From Parvibaculum sp963975745 (GTDB lineage: Bacteria > Pseudomonadota > Alphaproteobacteria > Parvibaculales > Parvibaculaceae), in the NCBI RefSeq assembly GCF_963975745.1, contig NZ_CAXBIB010000002.1:1-64000 (forward strand): a stretch of 64,000 bases of DNA, written 5' to 3'. Shown in pieces: positions 9,305-18,495 of the stretch; the stretch's first letter is position 1; each line of letters opens with the position of its first letter. Both the position numbers and the translations under genes were made by a program. Below the pieces are notes generated by a model. That model was given only the letters and a program-made list of their open reading frames with translations, did not search any database and was not told the origin of the DNA.

Positions 9305-10750
9305 TCAAAAGCCCAGCGCGGTGACGCCCATGCCATCACCGCGCGGCCCGGTGGCCAGCACACAGGCGCCGGTCGGCTGGCCGTCGGGACAGGCGATCGC
9401 ATGCGCCGGCGAACGCGCATCGGCCGGCGATGCCGCCAGCGCCGACGTCACCGCCTCCGGGCCCGCAAGCGCCGCCCGCGCGGCATGCTGGATTGCCGCC
9501 GCACCCTTCGGTGCGCCGGCACCGGCGCCGCTGAAGAAGACGCGCGAACCATTGGCGCTGGTGACGATGACCGGCATCAGATAGGCCGAGGCGATGCCCG
9601 AGGCCGCCTGTTGCGGATTGGCGGAGAAGACGATGCCGGTGCCTTCCGCGACATGGCCGGCACCGAAAGCGCCATTCATCGTGACCGCACAGGCTACCGC
9701 GCCGCCGCGGCCGTCGATCGCCGCGAAGGCTGTCGAGCCATAATCGCGGCCGGGCGCGTCGGTCGCGCCCAGCGAGGCGGCGGTACGGCGTGCCAGTTCG
9801 GCCAGCTCGGACGCGCCTGCCTTTTCGATGTTGCGCCAGAGCGCGCCCGCGTAGAGGCCGGCGCCCAGCGCTTCGGCCGGCACGGCGACATTGGCGGCCG
9901 TCATCGGCAGACGCTGCGCCGGCGCGACCTCGGGCCGGTAGTCGCGCAGATCGGCAAGGCTCAACGCGCCCCCAACCCGCGCCGCCTCGTCGACCAGCCG
10001 GCGCGCCGTGGTGCCGGCATAGAAGCCATTGACGCCCTGATTGCGGATGGCGGCCAGCGTCGTCGCCAGATCGCCGCGGGTGACACGGTCGAGTTCGCGG
10101 GGCAGCGCGCCGCCTTCGCCGGAAAAATGCGCCTGCAAGGCGGGGGCCGCCGCGATCAGCGCGGCAGCATCGGCAAACTGGCCAGCGGCGGCACGCGAGA
10201 CGGGGAAACCGGTTGCCGCCATGCGTTCGGCCGGACCGACAACCGACGCCCAGGGACGGTTACCGTAGCGCGACTGCAAGAGCGCAAAACCACGTACATT
10301 GCCGGGCACAGCAACCGCGCCACCATTCTGCGGGCTGCGCGCCAGGAAGGCGATGCTTTCGACCGTGCGCTCATCGGCATTGCGGGCCAGACAGATACCG
10401 CCGCCGCCGAGACCTGCTGCCGCCGGCCAGGTGACCGACAGAGCGAAGTAAAGCGCAGTTGCCGCGTCGGCCGCATTGCCGCCCTGTTCGAGGACCTGTC
10501 GTGCGACCAGCGCAGCGGCCGGTTCGTCGGCGATTGCCGCGCCGAAAGCCGGGTTGCCGCCGGCGTCCTTGTCGGTCAGGCGCGCCAGACGCTGGGTGCG
10601 GGTTTCGACGCCGTGACTGACCGATGTGGCGGCGATCGGCTCGGGTTCGCCCAGTTCGACGCAGGCCGAGAGCGAAACCGCCATGGCGATACCGGCCAGC
10701 CCCGTCGCCTGCCGCAAGACGGCGACCGGAATTCCACACTTCTGCCCCAT
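9305..10750 (-). CDS. Gamma-glutamyltransferase-like lipoprotein with altered active site
   Basis: 481 residues, start supported by GAGGAAA eight bases before ATG. A lipoprotein signal ends at the lipobox LSAC (Cys 30). Typical GGT features follow: AIADEPAAALVARQVLEQGG NAADAATA-type N terminus (about 72-99), GLGGGG (113-118), and a C-terminal DGRGGAVACAVTMN. GGTs self-cleave before a Thr nucleophile in TTH; here the aligned positions read S339-T340-A341, so the nucleophile would be Ser, or the enzyme is inactive. It is also shorter than usual (about 550-580). Convergent with rne; divergent from the M48 gene. Family confident, activity not. Confidence 0.8.
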   Translation of the reverse strand: MGQKCGIPVAVLRQATGLAGIAMAVSLSACVELGEPEPIAATSVSHGVETRTQRLARLTDKDAGGNPAFGAAIADEPAAALVARQVLEQGGNAADAATALYFALSVTWPAAAGLGGGGICLARNADERTVESIAFLARSPQNGGAVAVPGNVRGFALLQSRYGNRPWASVVGPAERMAATGFPVSRAAAGQFADAAALIAAAPALQAHFSGEGGALPRELDRVTRGDLATTLAAIRNQGVNGFYAGTTARRLVDEAARVGGALSLADLRDYRPEVAPAQRLPMTAANVAVPAEALGAGLYAGALWRNIEKAGASELAELARRTAASLGATDAPGRDYGSTAFAAIDGRGGAVACAVTMNGAFGAGHVAEGTGIVFSANPQQAASGIASAYLMPVIVTSANGSRVFFSGAGAGAPKGAAAIQHAARAALAGPEAVTSALAASPADARSPAHAIACPDGQPTGACVLATGPRGDGMGVTALGF

Positions 10751-10838
10751 TCGCGCTGTTTCCTCTGTTTGCCGAAGCCGACGGAATCCGCCATTTTCGC
10801 CGTTGAATTCGTGATCATTCGTGACCGGCGGGGCCCGA

Positions 10839-10867
10839 TTGACGGCTTGCGCACCCCTCCCTACCGT
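10839..10867 (+). promoter_or_regulatory. Predicted sigma-70 promoter for the M48 protease gene
   Basis: TTGACG at 10839-10844, a 17-base spacer, then TACCGT at 10862-10867. It lies 75 bases before the gene start, in the divergent gap with the GGT-like gene. Confidence 0.5.
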
Positions 10868-10942
10868 TTAGTCTCGTCGGGGCGGTATCGTCAACGCGCC
10901 CGGATGCGGGCACAACAAGGCGGCGGGCCGAATCCGCCGGAA

Positions 10943-12346
10943 ATGCCAGTGACGCGTGTGAAAGTTCGCCCGATGCGATTCATCAGCCAGATTGCCGGCC
11001 GGTACGCCTTGCAGCGCTTGACAGGCGCGCTGGCGCTTTGCGCCGCACTGATCCTCGCCAGCGCCAGCACGGCTGCCGCACAGAGCATTTCGATCGTCAG
11101 CGACGCCGAAACCGAGAGCATGCTGCGCGACTATGCCGATCCGATCCTGCGGGTCGCCGGCCTCGAACCTTCCGCGGTCAAGATTCATCTCGTCAACGAC
11201 CGCCGCCTCAATGCCTTCGTCGCCGAAGGCCAGCAGATGTTCTACAATACCGGCCTCATCACCATCGTCGACTCGCCGCTGGAGCTGATCGGTGTGATGG
11301 CGCATGAAATCGGTCATATGGCGGGCGGGCATCTGGTGCAGCGGCGCGAACATATCGGCCAGTTGCAGGCGCCGATGATCGCCTCGATGATTCTCGGCGT
11401 CGGCGCCATTGCGGCCGGACAACCCGATGCCGGCATGGCACTGATCCTGGGCGGGCAGCATCTCGCCGAACGCGGCTTCTTCGCCTATACGCGCAGCCAG
11501 GAATCGAGCGCCGACCAGGCTGGCGCCAGCTATCTGCAGCGCGCGGGCATTTCCGGCAAGGGCATGCTCGACCTGTTCGCCTCGATGCGCGACCAGGAAA
11601 TGCTGTCGGCCGAGCGGCAGGACCCGTTCGCTCGTTCGCATCCGATGTCGGCGGCGCGCTTCAGCGCGCTCGAGACGCGCGTCAAGGCCTCGCCCTATTT
11701 CGAACGCGAATTGCCGGCATCGGAGATCCACCGCTTCAAGATGGTGCAGGCCAAGCTGCACGGGTTTCTCGACGAGCCGAACACCACCTTCAACCGCTAT
11801 CCGTCCAGCGACAACAGCGATTATGCGCGCTATGCGCGCGCGGTCGCCTATCACCGCACCGGTGCGCTCTCGGAGGCGTTGACCGAAATCGATCCGCTGC
11901 TCGCCAGCGATCCGAAGAACCCCTATATCCACGAGGTCAAGGGGCAGATCCTGTTCGAAAGCGGACGGATCGAGGAGGCGGTGACTTCCTACCGGCAATC
12001 CGTCGAACTGAAGCCCGAAGACTCGCAGCTTCACCTCGGTCTCGGCCGCGCCCTGCTCGGCCGCGACGGCGAGGAAAACGCGCGCGCCGCGATCCCGCAT
12101 CTGCTGACCGGCACGCGCGGCGCGGCGCAGCCCTTCGGCTTCTACCAGCTTTCGATCGCCTATGGCCGCCTCGACGATATCGGCATGGCCGAGCTTGCGA
12201 CGGCGCAGTATTACAATGCGCTGGGCCGCATCAAGCAGTCCAAGATGCATGCGGCGCGGGCACTGAAGAATCTGCGTCAGGGTTCGCCCGAATGGCTGCA
12301 GGCGCAGGATCTCGCCATCCAGGCCGATCCGGCCGAACGCGGCTGA
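10943..12346 (+). CDS. Periplasmic M48 metalloprotease with TPR repeats (BepA-like)
   Basis: Zinc protease-chaperone of the periplasm; E. coli BepA monitors outer-membrane proteins such as LptD. 467 residues from ATG 10943; ATG 10973 (MRFISQIAGRYALQ) is an equally good start and gives a tidier signal peptide ending STAAAQS. The zinc motif HEIGH is at 121-125, with the third ligand Glu probably in ESSADQAG about 65 residues later. A C-terminal half with TPR-like helices follows (YARYARAVAYHRTGALSEAL; ILFESGRIEEAVTSYRQSVE). The open frame extends far upstream over the GGT-like gene, but that part is antisense to it. DsbA follows 46 bases downstream, probably co-transcribed. Confidence 0.92.
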   Translation: MPVTRVKVRPMRFISQIAGRYALQRLTGALALCAALILASASTAAAQSISIVSDAETESMLRDYADPILRVAGLEPSAVKIHLVNDRRLNAFVAEGQQMFYNTGLITIVDSPLELIGVMAHEIGHMAGGHLVQRREHIGQLQAPMIASMILGVGAIAAGQPDAGMALILGGQHLAERGFFAYTRSQESSADQAGASYLQRAGISGKGMLDLFASMRDQEMLSAERQDPFARSHPMSAARFSALETRVKASPYFERELPASEIHRFKMVQAKLHGFLDEPNTTFNRYPSSDNSDYARYARAVAYHRTGALSEALTEIDPLLASDPKNPYIHEVKGQILFESGRIEEAVTSYRQSVELKPEDSQLHLGLGRALLGRDGEENARAAIPHLLTGTRGAAQPFGFYQLSIAYGRLDDIGMAELATAQYYNALGRIKQSKMHAARALKNLRQGSPEWLQAQDLAIQADPAERG

Positions 12347-12392
12347 GGCGCCGAACAACTGTTTTTCGTCAACCTTCCCAAGAAAGCTTCCG

Positions 12393-13160
12393 ATGCCGCG
12401 TTTCCGTTCCCTGCCCTGCCTGTCGCTTGCCGCGTTGCTGATGGCGCTTCCCGTCATCTTCACAGCCCCCGCCATGGCAGAGGACGCCGCCACCTTCAAT
12501 GCTGCCGAACGAAAGGCCATCGAGACGGTCGTGCGCGACTATCTGATCCGGAATCCCGAGATCGTGCTCGAAGCGCTGCATGAACTGGAGGAACGGCACC
12601 AGGCCGCGGCGCTGGCCGAGACACGTTCGGCCATCGAGGCGCAGCGCGCGGCGATCTATGACGATCCGGACGACTACACCTATGGCAATCCGAAGGGCGA
12701 TGTGACCATCGTCGAGTTCTTCGACTACACCTGCGGCCACTGCAAGCGCAGTTTCCAGCCGCTGATGGATTTCGTCGATGCCGATGGCAATATCCGCCTG
12801 ATCCTGAAAGAGTTCCCCATTCTCGGGCCGCGCGCGCTCGATGCCGCCAAGGCTGCGCTGGCGGCGCGCAAACAGGGCCGCTACATCGAAATGCACCGCG
12901 CATTGTTCGAGCATGAGGGACAGCTCAGCGAGAAAGCGCTGATGGAAATCGCGGCCAAGGCCGGACTCGACGGGCCGCGCCTCAAGAAGGACATGGAAGA
13001 CCCGAAGCTGATGGACGTCTTTGCGCGGCAATATGCGCTGGCCGAGGCGATCGGTATCGAAGGTACGCCCGCCTTCATCATCGGCGGCGAGATGCTGCCC
13101 GGCGCGGTCGACAAGGAACGGCTGGCGCGAGTGGTGGCGGAAGCACGCGCGGGGCGCTGA
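12393..13160 (+). CDS. DsbA-family thiol:disulfide oxidoreductase (Com1-like)
   Basis: Periplasmic thioredoxin-fold protein that makes or shuffles disulfides in exported proteins. 255 residues. Signal peptide about 1-29 (cleavage after AMA). An N-terminal helical segment (about 35-85) of the ScsC/Com1 oligomerisation type precedes the thioredoxin fold. Active site C114-G-H-C117 (FFDYTCGHCKRS) and the cis-Pro loop GTPAF near 229-233 are intact. It follows the BepA-like protease closely; disulfide formation in LptD (encoded at 54 kb) is a plausible but unproven client. Confidence 0.93.
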   Translation: MPRFRSLPCLSLAALLMALPVIFTAPAMAEDAATFNAAERKAIETVVRDYLIRNPEIVLEALHELEERHQAAALAETRSAIEAQRAAIYDDPDDYTYGNPKGDVTIVEFFDYTCGHCKRSFQPLMDFVDADGNIRLILKEFPILGPRALDAAKAALAARKQGRYIEMHRALFEHEGQLSEKALMEIAAKAGLDGPRLKKDMEDPKLMDVFARQYALAEAIGIEGTPAFIIGGEMLPGAVDKERLARVVAEARAGR

Positions 13161-13335
13161 CCGCAGGCCAGGCGTCGAGATTTGTGTTGCGCTGCAGCAT
13201 AAACCGGTCTAACAAGGCGCAACTCGACTGGACCCGGTGAAATGCCGGGTGGCTCTGCCGGCCGCCAATCCGCCGGATATTCCCAACCAATGACCGATTT
13301 CACGGACGCGGATCGTTCCGATCCCGTGCGCATTC

Positions 13336-14838
13336 GTGTCTTTCCGGATTTCCATGATCTCAGTAAGTGCGTACCGCCAGCAATGGTTCGGCAATATTCG
13401 TGGCGACGTTCTCGCCGGCCTCGTTGTCGCCCTTGCCCTCATTCCCGAAGCCATCGCCTTTTCGATCATCGCGGGCGTCGACCCCAAGGTCGGGCTCTAT
13501 GCCTCGTTCTCGATCGCCGTCATCGTCGCCATCACCGGCGGGCGGCCCGGAATGATCTCCGCCGCGACGGCGGCGACTGCCGTGCTGATGGTGACGCTGG
13601 TAAAGGATCACGGGCTTGAATATCTGCTCGCCGCCACCGTGCTGGCCGGGCTGATGCAGATCGTCGCCGGCCTGCTGAAACTCGGCTATGTGATGCGCTT
13701 CGTGTCGCGCTCGGTGATGACGGGCTTTGTGAACGCGCTGGCAATCCTGATCTTCATCGCGCAGATCCCCGAGCTGATCGGCGTGCCGTGGCTGACTTAT
13801 GCGATGCTCGCTGGCGGGCTCGGCATCATCTATCTCTTTCCGCTGCTGACCAAATCCGTCCCCTCGCCGCTGATCTGCATCGTCGCGCTGACCGGCATTG
13901 CGATCTATTTCGGACTCGACATCCGCACCGTCGGCCATATGGGCGAACTGCCCTCCACCCTGCCCGTCTTCCTGATCCCGCAGATTCCGCTCAATCTCGA
14001 AACGCTGATGATCATCCTGCCCTATTCGGCGGCGGTGGCGGCGGTGGGCCTGCTGGAATCGCTGATGACCGCCACCATCGTCGACGATCTGACCGACACG
14101 CCGAGCGACAAGAACCAGGAATGCATCGGCCAGGGCATCGCCAACACGGCGACCGGCTTCATCGGCGGCATGGCCGGCTGCGCGATGATCGGCCAGTCGA
14201 TCATCAATGTGAAGTCGGGCGGCCGCGGGCGGCTGTCGAGCTTCTGCGCCGGCATCTTCCTGCTGTTCATGATCGTGGTGCTGGGCGACTGGGTGAAGCA
14301 GATTCCGATGGCGGCGCTTGTTGCCATCATGATCATGGTCTCGATCGGCACCTTCAGCTGGTCGTCGATCAAGAACCTGCGCGAGCATCCGCGCAGCTCC
14401 TCCGTGGTGATGCTGGCGACCGTCGCCACCGTCGTCGTCACCCATAATCTCGCCATCGGCGTCCTGGTGGGCGTGCTGCTTTCCGGTATCTTCTTCGCCT
14501 GGAAGATCGCCCAGATATTCCGCGTGACCTCCGTCGCTTCGGAGGACGGGCGCGAAAGGACCTATGTTGTCGAAGGACAGATATTCTTCGCCTCGGCCGA
14601 TAATTTCCTTGCCTCGTTCGACTTCAAGGAAGCGCTGGAGCGAGTCGTCATCGATGTCAGCCGCGCGCATATCTGGGACATTTCGAGTGTTGCGGCGCTC
14701 GACATGGCGGTTCTGAAATTTCGCCGCGATGGCGCGACGGTCGAGATCGTCGGGCTGAACGATGCCAGCGAAACGATCGTCGACCGGCTAGCGATCCATG
14801 ACAGGCCCGGCGCGCTTGAAAAGCTGATGGGACATTGA
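13336..14838 (+). CDS. SulP-family anion transporter with STAS domain
   Basis: Inner-membrane secondary transporter; SulP members move sulfate, bicarbonate or dicarboxylates, and the substrate cannot be told from sequence. About 500 residues. The start is GTG 13336 or ATG 13354, neither with a strong ribosome site. The first hydrophobic helix contains the family signature region (GDVLAGLVVALALIPEAIAF), followed by 10 or more membrane segments to about residue 395. A C-terminal STAS domain (about 405-495) has the IWDISSVAALDMAV core. A Usp protein starts 11 bases after the stop, so the two are co-expressed. Confidence 0.93.
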   Translation: MSFRISMISVSAYRQQWFGNIRGDVLAGLVVALALIPEAIAFSIIAGVDPKVGLYASFSIAVIVAITGGRPGMISAATAATAVLMVTLVKDHGLEYLLAATVLAGLMQIVAGLLKLGYVMRFVSRSVMTGFVNALAILIFIAQIPELIGVPWLTYAMLAGGLGIIYLFPLLTKSVPSPLICIVALTGIAIYFGLDIRTVGHMGELPSTLPVFLIPQIPLNLETLMIILPYSAAVAAVGLLESLMTATIVDDLTDTPSDKNQECIGQGIANTATGFIGGMAGCAMIGQSIINVKSGGRGRLSSFCAGIFLLFMIVVLGDWVKQIPMAALVAIMIMVSIGTFSWSSIKNLREHPRSSSVVMLATVATVVVTHNLAIGVLVGVLLSGIFFAWKIAQIFRVTSVASEDGRERTYVVEGQIFFASADNFLASFDFKEALERVVIDVSRAHIWDISSVAALDMAVLKFRRDGATVEIVGLNDASETIVDRLAIHDRPGALEKLMGH

Positions 14839-14849
14839 GGGAGAGCGGC

Positions 14850-15704
14850 ATGACACAGAAGATTATCGCGCTGGTCGACGGATCGACCTATTCGCATAGC
14901 GTCTGCGCGCATGCTGCATGGATCGCGGCGCGAACGGGCGCGGCCATCGAGGTGCTGCATGTGCTCGGACGGCGCGAGAGCGCGGAGGCCTCCGACCTCA
15001 GCGGCAGCATCGCCCTCGGCGCCCGCAGCGCCCTGCTGGCGGAACTGACCGCGCTCGACGAACAACGCGCCAAGCTGCAGCAGCTACGCGGGCGCGCCAT
15101 TCTGGACGACGCAAAAGCGGTGATCGCCGCAGCAGGTGTCGACAATGTGACGACGCGGCTCAGGATCGGCGATATCGTTGAAACGGTCGCAGAGAGCGAG
15201 GCGACCGCCGACATGCTGGTGATCGGCAAGCGCGGCGAAGCGGCGGATTTCGCCAGGCTGCATCTCGGCTCGAATATCGAACGCATCGTGCGTTCCAGCC
15301 ACAGGCCGGTCTTCGTCACCGCGCGCGCGTTCCGGCCGATCGAGCGTTTTCTGATTGCCTTCGACGGTGGCGCCAGCAGCATCAAGGCCGTCGATCATAT
15401 TGCGCAGAGCCCGCTCTTTCAGGGGCTCGAATGTCATTTGCTGATGGCCGGCGCGAGCACGCCGGAACTTCGCCGCAAGCTCGACGATGCCTGCATCCCG
15501 CTCACTGCGGCGGGGTATGACGTCAAAGCCTTCGTCGCGGAGATGGCGCCCGAAGCCGCCATCGCGGAGCATGTGGCGGCCCAGCAGATCGGCCTTGTCG
15601 TGATGGGCGCCTATGGCCATTCGCGCATTCGCAGCCTGATCATCGGCTCGACCACGACCGAGATGATCCGTTCCTGCAAGGTGCCGGTGGTGCTGTTCAG
15701 GTAA
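14850..15704 (+). CDS. Universal stress protein with two tandem Usp domains
   Basis: 284 residues from ATG 14850, preceded by GAGGGAGAG. Two Usp domains follow each other (about 1-145 and 148-284). The second ends with the ATP-binding signature GAYGHSRIRSLIIGSTT (G-x2-G-x9-G-S/T); the first has the variant GKRGEAADFARLHLGSN. Located directly after the SulP transporter gene, it probably senses nucleotide or stress state for that transporter (inference from context). It has no DNA-binding or membrane part. Confidence 0.92.
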   Translation: MTQKIIALVDGSTYSHSVCAHAAWIAARTGAAIEVLHVLGRRESAEASDLSGSIALGARSALLAELTALDEQRAKLQQLRGRAILDDAKAVIAAAGVDNVTTRLRIGDIVETVAESEATADMLVIGKRGEAADFARLHLGSNIERIVRSSHRPVFVTARAFRPIERFLIAFDGGASSIKAVDHIAQSPLFQGLECHLLMAGASTPELRRKLDDACIPLTAAGYDVKAFVAEMAPEAAIAEHVAAQQIGLVVMGAYGHSRIRSLIIGSTTTEMIRSCKVPVVLFR

Positions 15705-15759
15705 GGCGGGGCGACCCGTTTGCGGCTATGCTCATTCGCGGAACGATGGGGGACGCGCA

Positions 15760-16752
15760 ATGAAACGGATCGAACTCGAGGCCTACGGCGTGCCCGAAGA
15801 GGTGGCGCACTGCGTGGAGGTGCCGGATGTCGGCGCGCCGGGGCCGGGCGAGGTCGTGTTCGACGTTCTCGCCTTTCCGATCAACCCGGCCGATATCGGC
15901 TTTTGCCGCGGCACCTATCGCATCAAGCCGCCGCTGCCCGCGACGCCGGGGGCGGAATGCGTCGGCCGCGTTGCGGCGGTCGGCGACGGCGTCACTCATG
16001 TGAAGCCAGGCGACCTCGTCATCAATCTTGCGCGCGAGAACTGGGCCGCGCGCCGCCGCGTGAAGGCGGAGGACGCAGTGCCGATCCCTTCGGGGCTCGA
16101 TCCCAAACAGGCCGCGATGCTGCGGATCAACCCGCCGACGGCGCTGTTGCTGCTCAGCGACATTGTCGAATTGAAACCCGGCGACTGGGTGATCCAGAAC
16201 GTCGCGAATTCCGCCGTGGGACGGCTCGTCATCACGCTTGCGAAGGCGCGCGGGCTGCGCACGGTGAACGTGACGCGGCGCGAGGATGTGTTTGCCGAAC
16301 TGACGGCGCTCGGCGCCGATGTCTGCCTCACCGACGGGCCGGGCCTCACCGACCGCGTGCGCGAGGCGACCGGCGGCGCGGCGATCCCGCTCGGGCTCGA
16401 CGCGGTGGCGGGCGATGCGACGGCGCGGATCGCGTCTTGCGTGAAGGATGAAGGGACGGTCTGCACCTATGGCGGCATGTCTGGCAAGGCACCGGAGGTT
16501 TCCGTCGCCGATCTCGTCTTCCGGGGCGTGACTTTCACCGGCTTCATGCTCGGCCGCTTCATGGCGCGGCGGAGCGCGGAAGAGATACGCGCGATCTATG
16601 CCGAGCTTGCCGAGGGCGTCGCAAAGGGCACGATCCACGCGCCGGTGGACAGTGTTTATCCGATCGACAATATCCGCGAAGCATTGATCCAGGCCCAGAC
16701 GGGCGGGCGGCGCGGGAAGGTGCTGGTGAGTCCAGGCGGCGAGGTGGGGTGA
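15760..16752 (+). CDS. Zinc-independent MDR oxidoreductase, similar to 2-enoyl thioester reductases
   Basis: 330 residues of the medium-chain dehydrogenase/reductase superfamily. The GroES-like N domain contains INPADIGFCRGTY and PGAECVGRV; the cofactor domain has NVANSAVGRLVITLAKARGL, the asparagine-serine loop typical of mitochondrial MECR/Etr1-type NADPH enoyl reductases, and no zinc-binding cysteines. The NINPP-like RINPPTALLLL (about 125-135) also matches that group. Likely substrate: a 2-enoyl-CoA or enoyl-ACP, or a quinone. It starts 55 bases after the Usp gene and may be co-transcribed. Superfamily certain, substrate uncertain. Confidence 0.85.
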   Translation: MKRIELEAYGVPEEVAHCVEVPDVGAPGPGEVVFDVLAFPINPADIGFCRGTYRIKPPLPATPGAECVGRVAAVGDGVTHVKPGDLVINLARENWAARRRVKAEDAVPIPSGLDPKQAAMLRINPPTALLLLSDIVELKPGDWVIQNVANSAVGRLVITLAKARGLRTVNVTRREDVFAELTALGADVCLTDGPGLTDRVREATGGAAIPLGLDAVAGDATARIASCVKDEGTVCTYGGMSGKAPEVSVADLVFRGVTFTGFMLGRFMARRSAEEIRAIYAELAEGVAKGTIHAPVDSVYPIDNIREALIQAQTGGRRGKVLVSPGGEVG

Positions 16753-16875
16753 GTTGGTTCTCAATCGATGAGGGAGCGGGAGCCGCTACATTTGCGCTGC
16801 ATCTTCCTGATTACAAGACATTCGATTGACTGCGGGCGTGATACAAAAAAAGGGAGCGGCTGAACACATAACTTT

Positions 16876-17622
16876 ATGAAATCTGATAGCGAGGTGAGGT
16901 TCTTGTTTCAGCAAAATACAATAAATCAGCCGGTCCGCGACTTTGTGTTTCCTGTAGGTACAGTTCACAATGGAATTTTTTCATTAAAAGGCACCGCATT
17001 TTTCATCGGTGAACGCGGCTTCGCTGTAACAGCAGCGCATGTAACCGATGACCTCCGAAGAGGTGGCGAGCCCATTGGTCTTTTTACTGACGGACACGAA
17101 TGGTACCCGATACCGGTGATAGATATGGAGTCACACCCATCTGAAGACGTTGCCGTAGTAAAACTACAAGGAAATTGGCACTCAATTATTTACATCAACC
17201 CCTCTAGTGAACACTCGTCATGCGATTATGAACTTTGGGGTTACCCGGAGCGGGCCGCTACTGAATTGAGAAGGGATGCAACCAGTCCAGAAGAAGCAGA
17301 ATCCCTCATCCGCCCTGACCTTGTCTACAACCGAGGGTATGTTCGCCGCAGATTATCGCGCGAATTTTCCGTGTCTATTTATCGTGGGCAGGCCTTCTAT
17401 GAACTCAGCGAAGTTGGGGGCTCTTGTTGTTCAGGAGCGCCGGTCATCAATCATCAGCGCACGCAAGGACCGTGGCCAGCCTTCGCAGTATATATCGGTG
17501 AGGAAACGTCGGAAGCTTTAACAGCGGTCGGCTATGCTACTCGCTGCGATTCGCTGGCACAGTGGATTCCCACAATACTAGGGGGTCGCCTTGACGAGCA
17601 GCGTGCATCGTCAAAAACATAA
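16876..17622 (+). CDS. Trypsin-like serine protease domain protein in an AT-rich islet
   Basis: 248 residues with a chymotrypsin/HtrA-type fold: GTAFFIGERGFAVTAAHV gives catalytic His 55, SEDVAVVKL gives Asp 91, and GGSCCSGAPV gives Ser 186. No signal peptide, transmembrane helix or PDZ domain is visible, so it is probably cytoplasmic. Base and codon use differ from all neighbours (many AAA, ATA, TTA and AAT codons), as do the flanks 16760-16875. This indicates recent transfer. It stands alone between the MDR gene and thiG. Stand-alone trypsin-like domains of this kind occur in regulatory and defence contexts; no partner is visible here. Confidence 0.8.
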   Translation: MKSDSEVRFLFQQNTINQPVRDFVFPVGTVHNGIFSLKGTAFFIGERGFAVTAAHVTDDLRRGGEPIGLFTDGHEWYPIPVIDMESHPSEDVAVVKLQGNWHSIIYINPSSEHSSCDYELWGYPERAATELRRDATSPEEAESLIRPDLVYNRGYVRRRLSREFSVSIYRGQAFYELSEVGGSCCSGAPVINHQRTQGPWPAFAVYIGEETSEALTAVGYATRCDSLAQWIPTILGGRLDEQRASSKT

Positions 17623-17662
17623 AGGTCGGAATGTTTCTGTCGATGTCGATATGAATACGGAG

Positions 17663-18481
17663 CTAAATCAACCCGCCCATCGGCGATGAGGGGTCGGCAT
17701 AGAGTTTCTTCGGCATCCGTCCCGCGAGATAGGCGAGCCTGCCCGCCTCGACCGCGAGTTTCATCGCCCGCGCCATTTTGATCGGGTCTTTCGCTTCGGC
17801 GATCGCAGTGTTCATCAGCACGCCGTCGCAGCCGAGTTCCATTGCGACGGCGGCGTCGGACGCCGTGCCGACGCCGGCATCGACCAGCACCGGGACTTTC
17901 GATTGTTCGACGATCAGACGGATGTTGATCGGGTTCTGGATGCCGAGGCCGGAGCCTATCGGGGCTGCGAGCGGCATGATCGCGCAGCAGCCCATCTCTT
18001 CCAGTTTCTTCGCCATGATCGGATCGTCGGTGCAATAGACCATCACCTCGAAGCCGTCCTTCAGCAGCGCTTCGGCGGCGCGCAAGGTTTCGATCATGTC
18101 GGGATAGAGCGTCTTCTGGTCACCCAGCACCTCGAGCTTGACGAGGTTCCAGCCGCCGGCCTCGCGCGCAAGGCGCAGCGTGCGCACCGCGTCGTCGGCC
18201 GTGTAGCAGCCCGCCGTGTTGGGCAGGTAGATCACCTTCTTCGGGTCGATGAAGTCGACCAGCATCGGCTCGTCGGGATTGGTGATGTTGACGCGGCGCA
18301 CCGCGACGGTGACGATTTCGGCGCCGGCGGCTTCCACCGCCGCCGCGTTCTCGGCGAGGTCCTTGTATTTGCCGGTGCCGACGATCAGGCGCGACTTCAG
18401 CTTGCGCCCGGCGACGATGAAGGGGTCGTCGTCCGCCGTCGTCGTTTCGATGCGCTTGGCCGCTTCGTTCACGTCACTCAC
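17663..18481 (-). CDS. thiG: Thiazole synthase
   Basis: Builds the thiazole phosphate of thiamine from deoxyxylulose phosphate, dehydroglycine and ThiS thiocarboxylate. 272 residues, about 15 longer than typical because of an N-terminal extension (MSDVNEAAKRIETTTADD) before the domain proper at FIVAGRKLKSRLIVGTGKY. The Schiff-base lysine is K115 (WNLVKLEVLGD). The C-terminal phosphate-binding loops VLVDAGVGTASDAAVAMELG and GVLMNTAIA are intact. ThiS lies 14 bases upstream on the same strand. No TPP riboswitch is visible before the pair. Confidence 0.97.
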   Translation of the reverse strand: MSDVNEAAKRIETTTADDDPFIVAGRKLKSRLIVGTGKYKDLAENAAAVEAAGAEIVTVAVRRVNITNPDEPMLVDFIDPKKVIYLPNTAGCYTADDAVRTLRLAREAGGWNLVKLEVLGDQKTLYPDMIETLRAAEALLKDGFEVMVYCTDDPIMAKKLEEMGCCAIMPLAAPIGSGLGIQNPINIRLIVEQSKVPVLVDAGVGTASDAAVAMELGCDGVLMNTAIAEAKDPIKMARAMKLAVEAGRLAYLAGRMPKKLYADPSSPMGGLI

Positions 18482-18495
18482 TCCTTCAGGCGGGC

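Noticed and set aside
9263..10942. Upstream extension of the M48 protease frame
   Set aside because: It would run antisense through the GGT-like gene; a signal peptide and promoter support the start near 10.95 kb.
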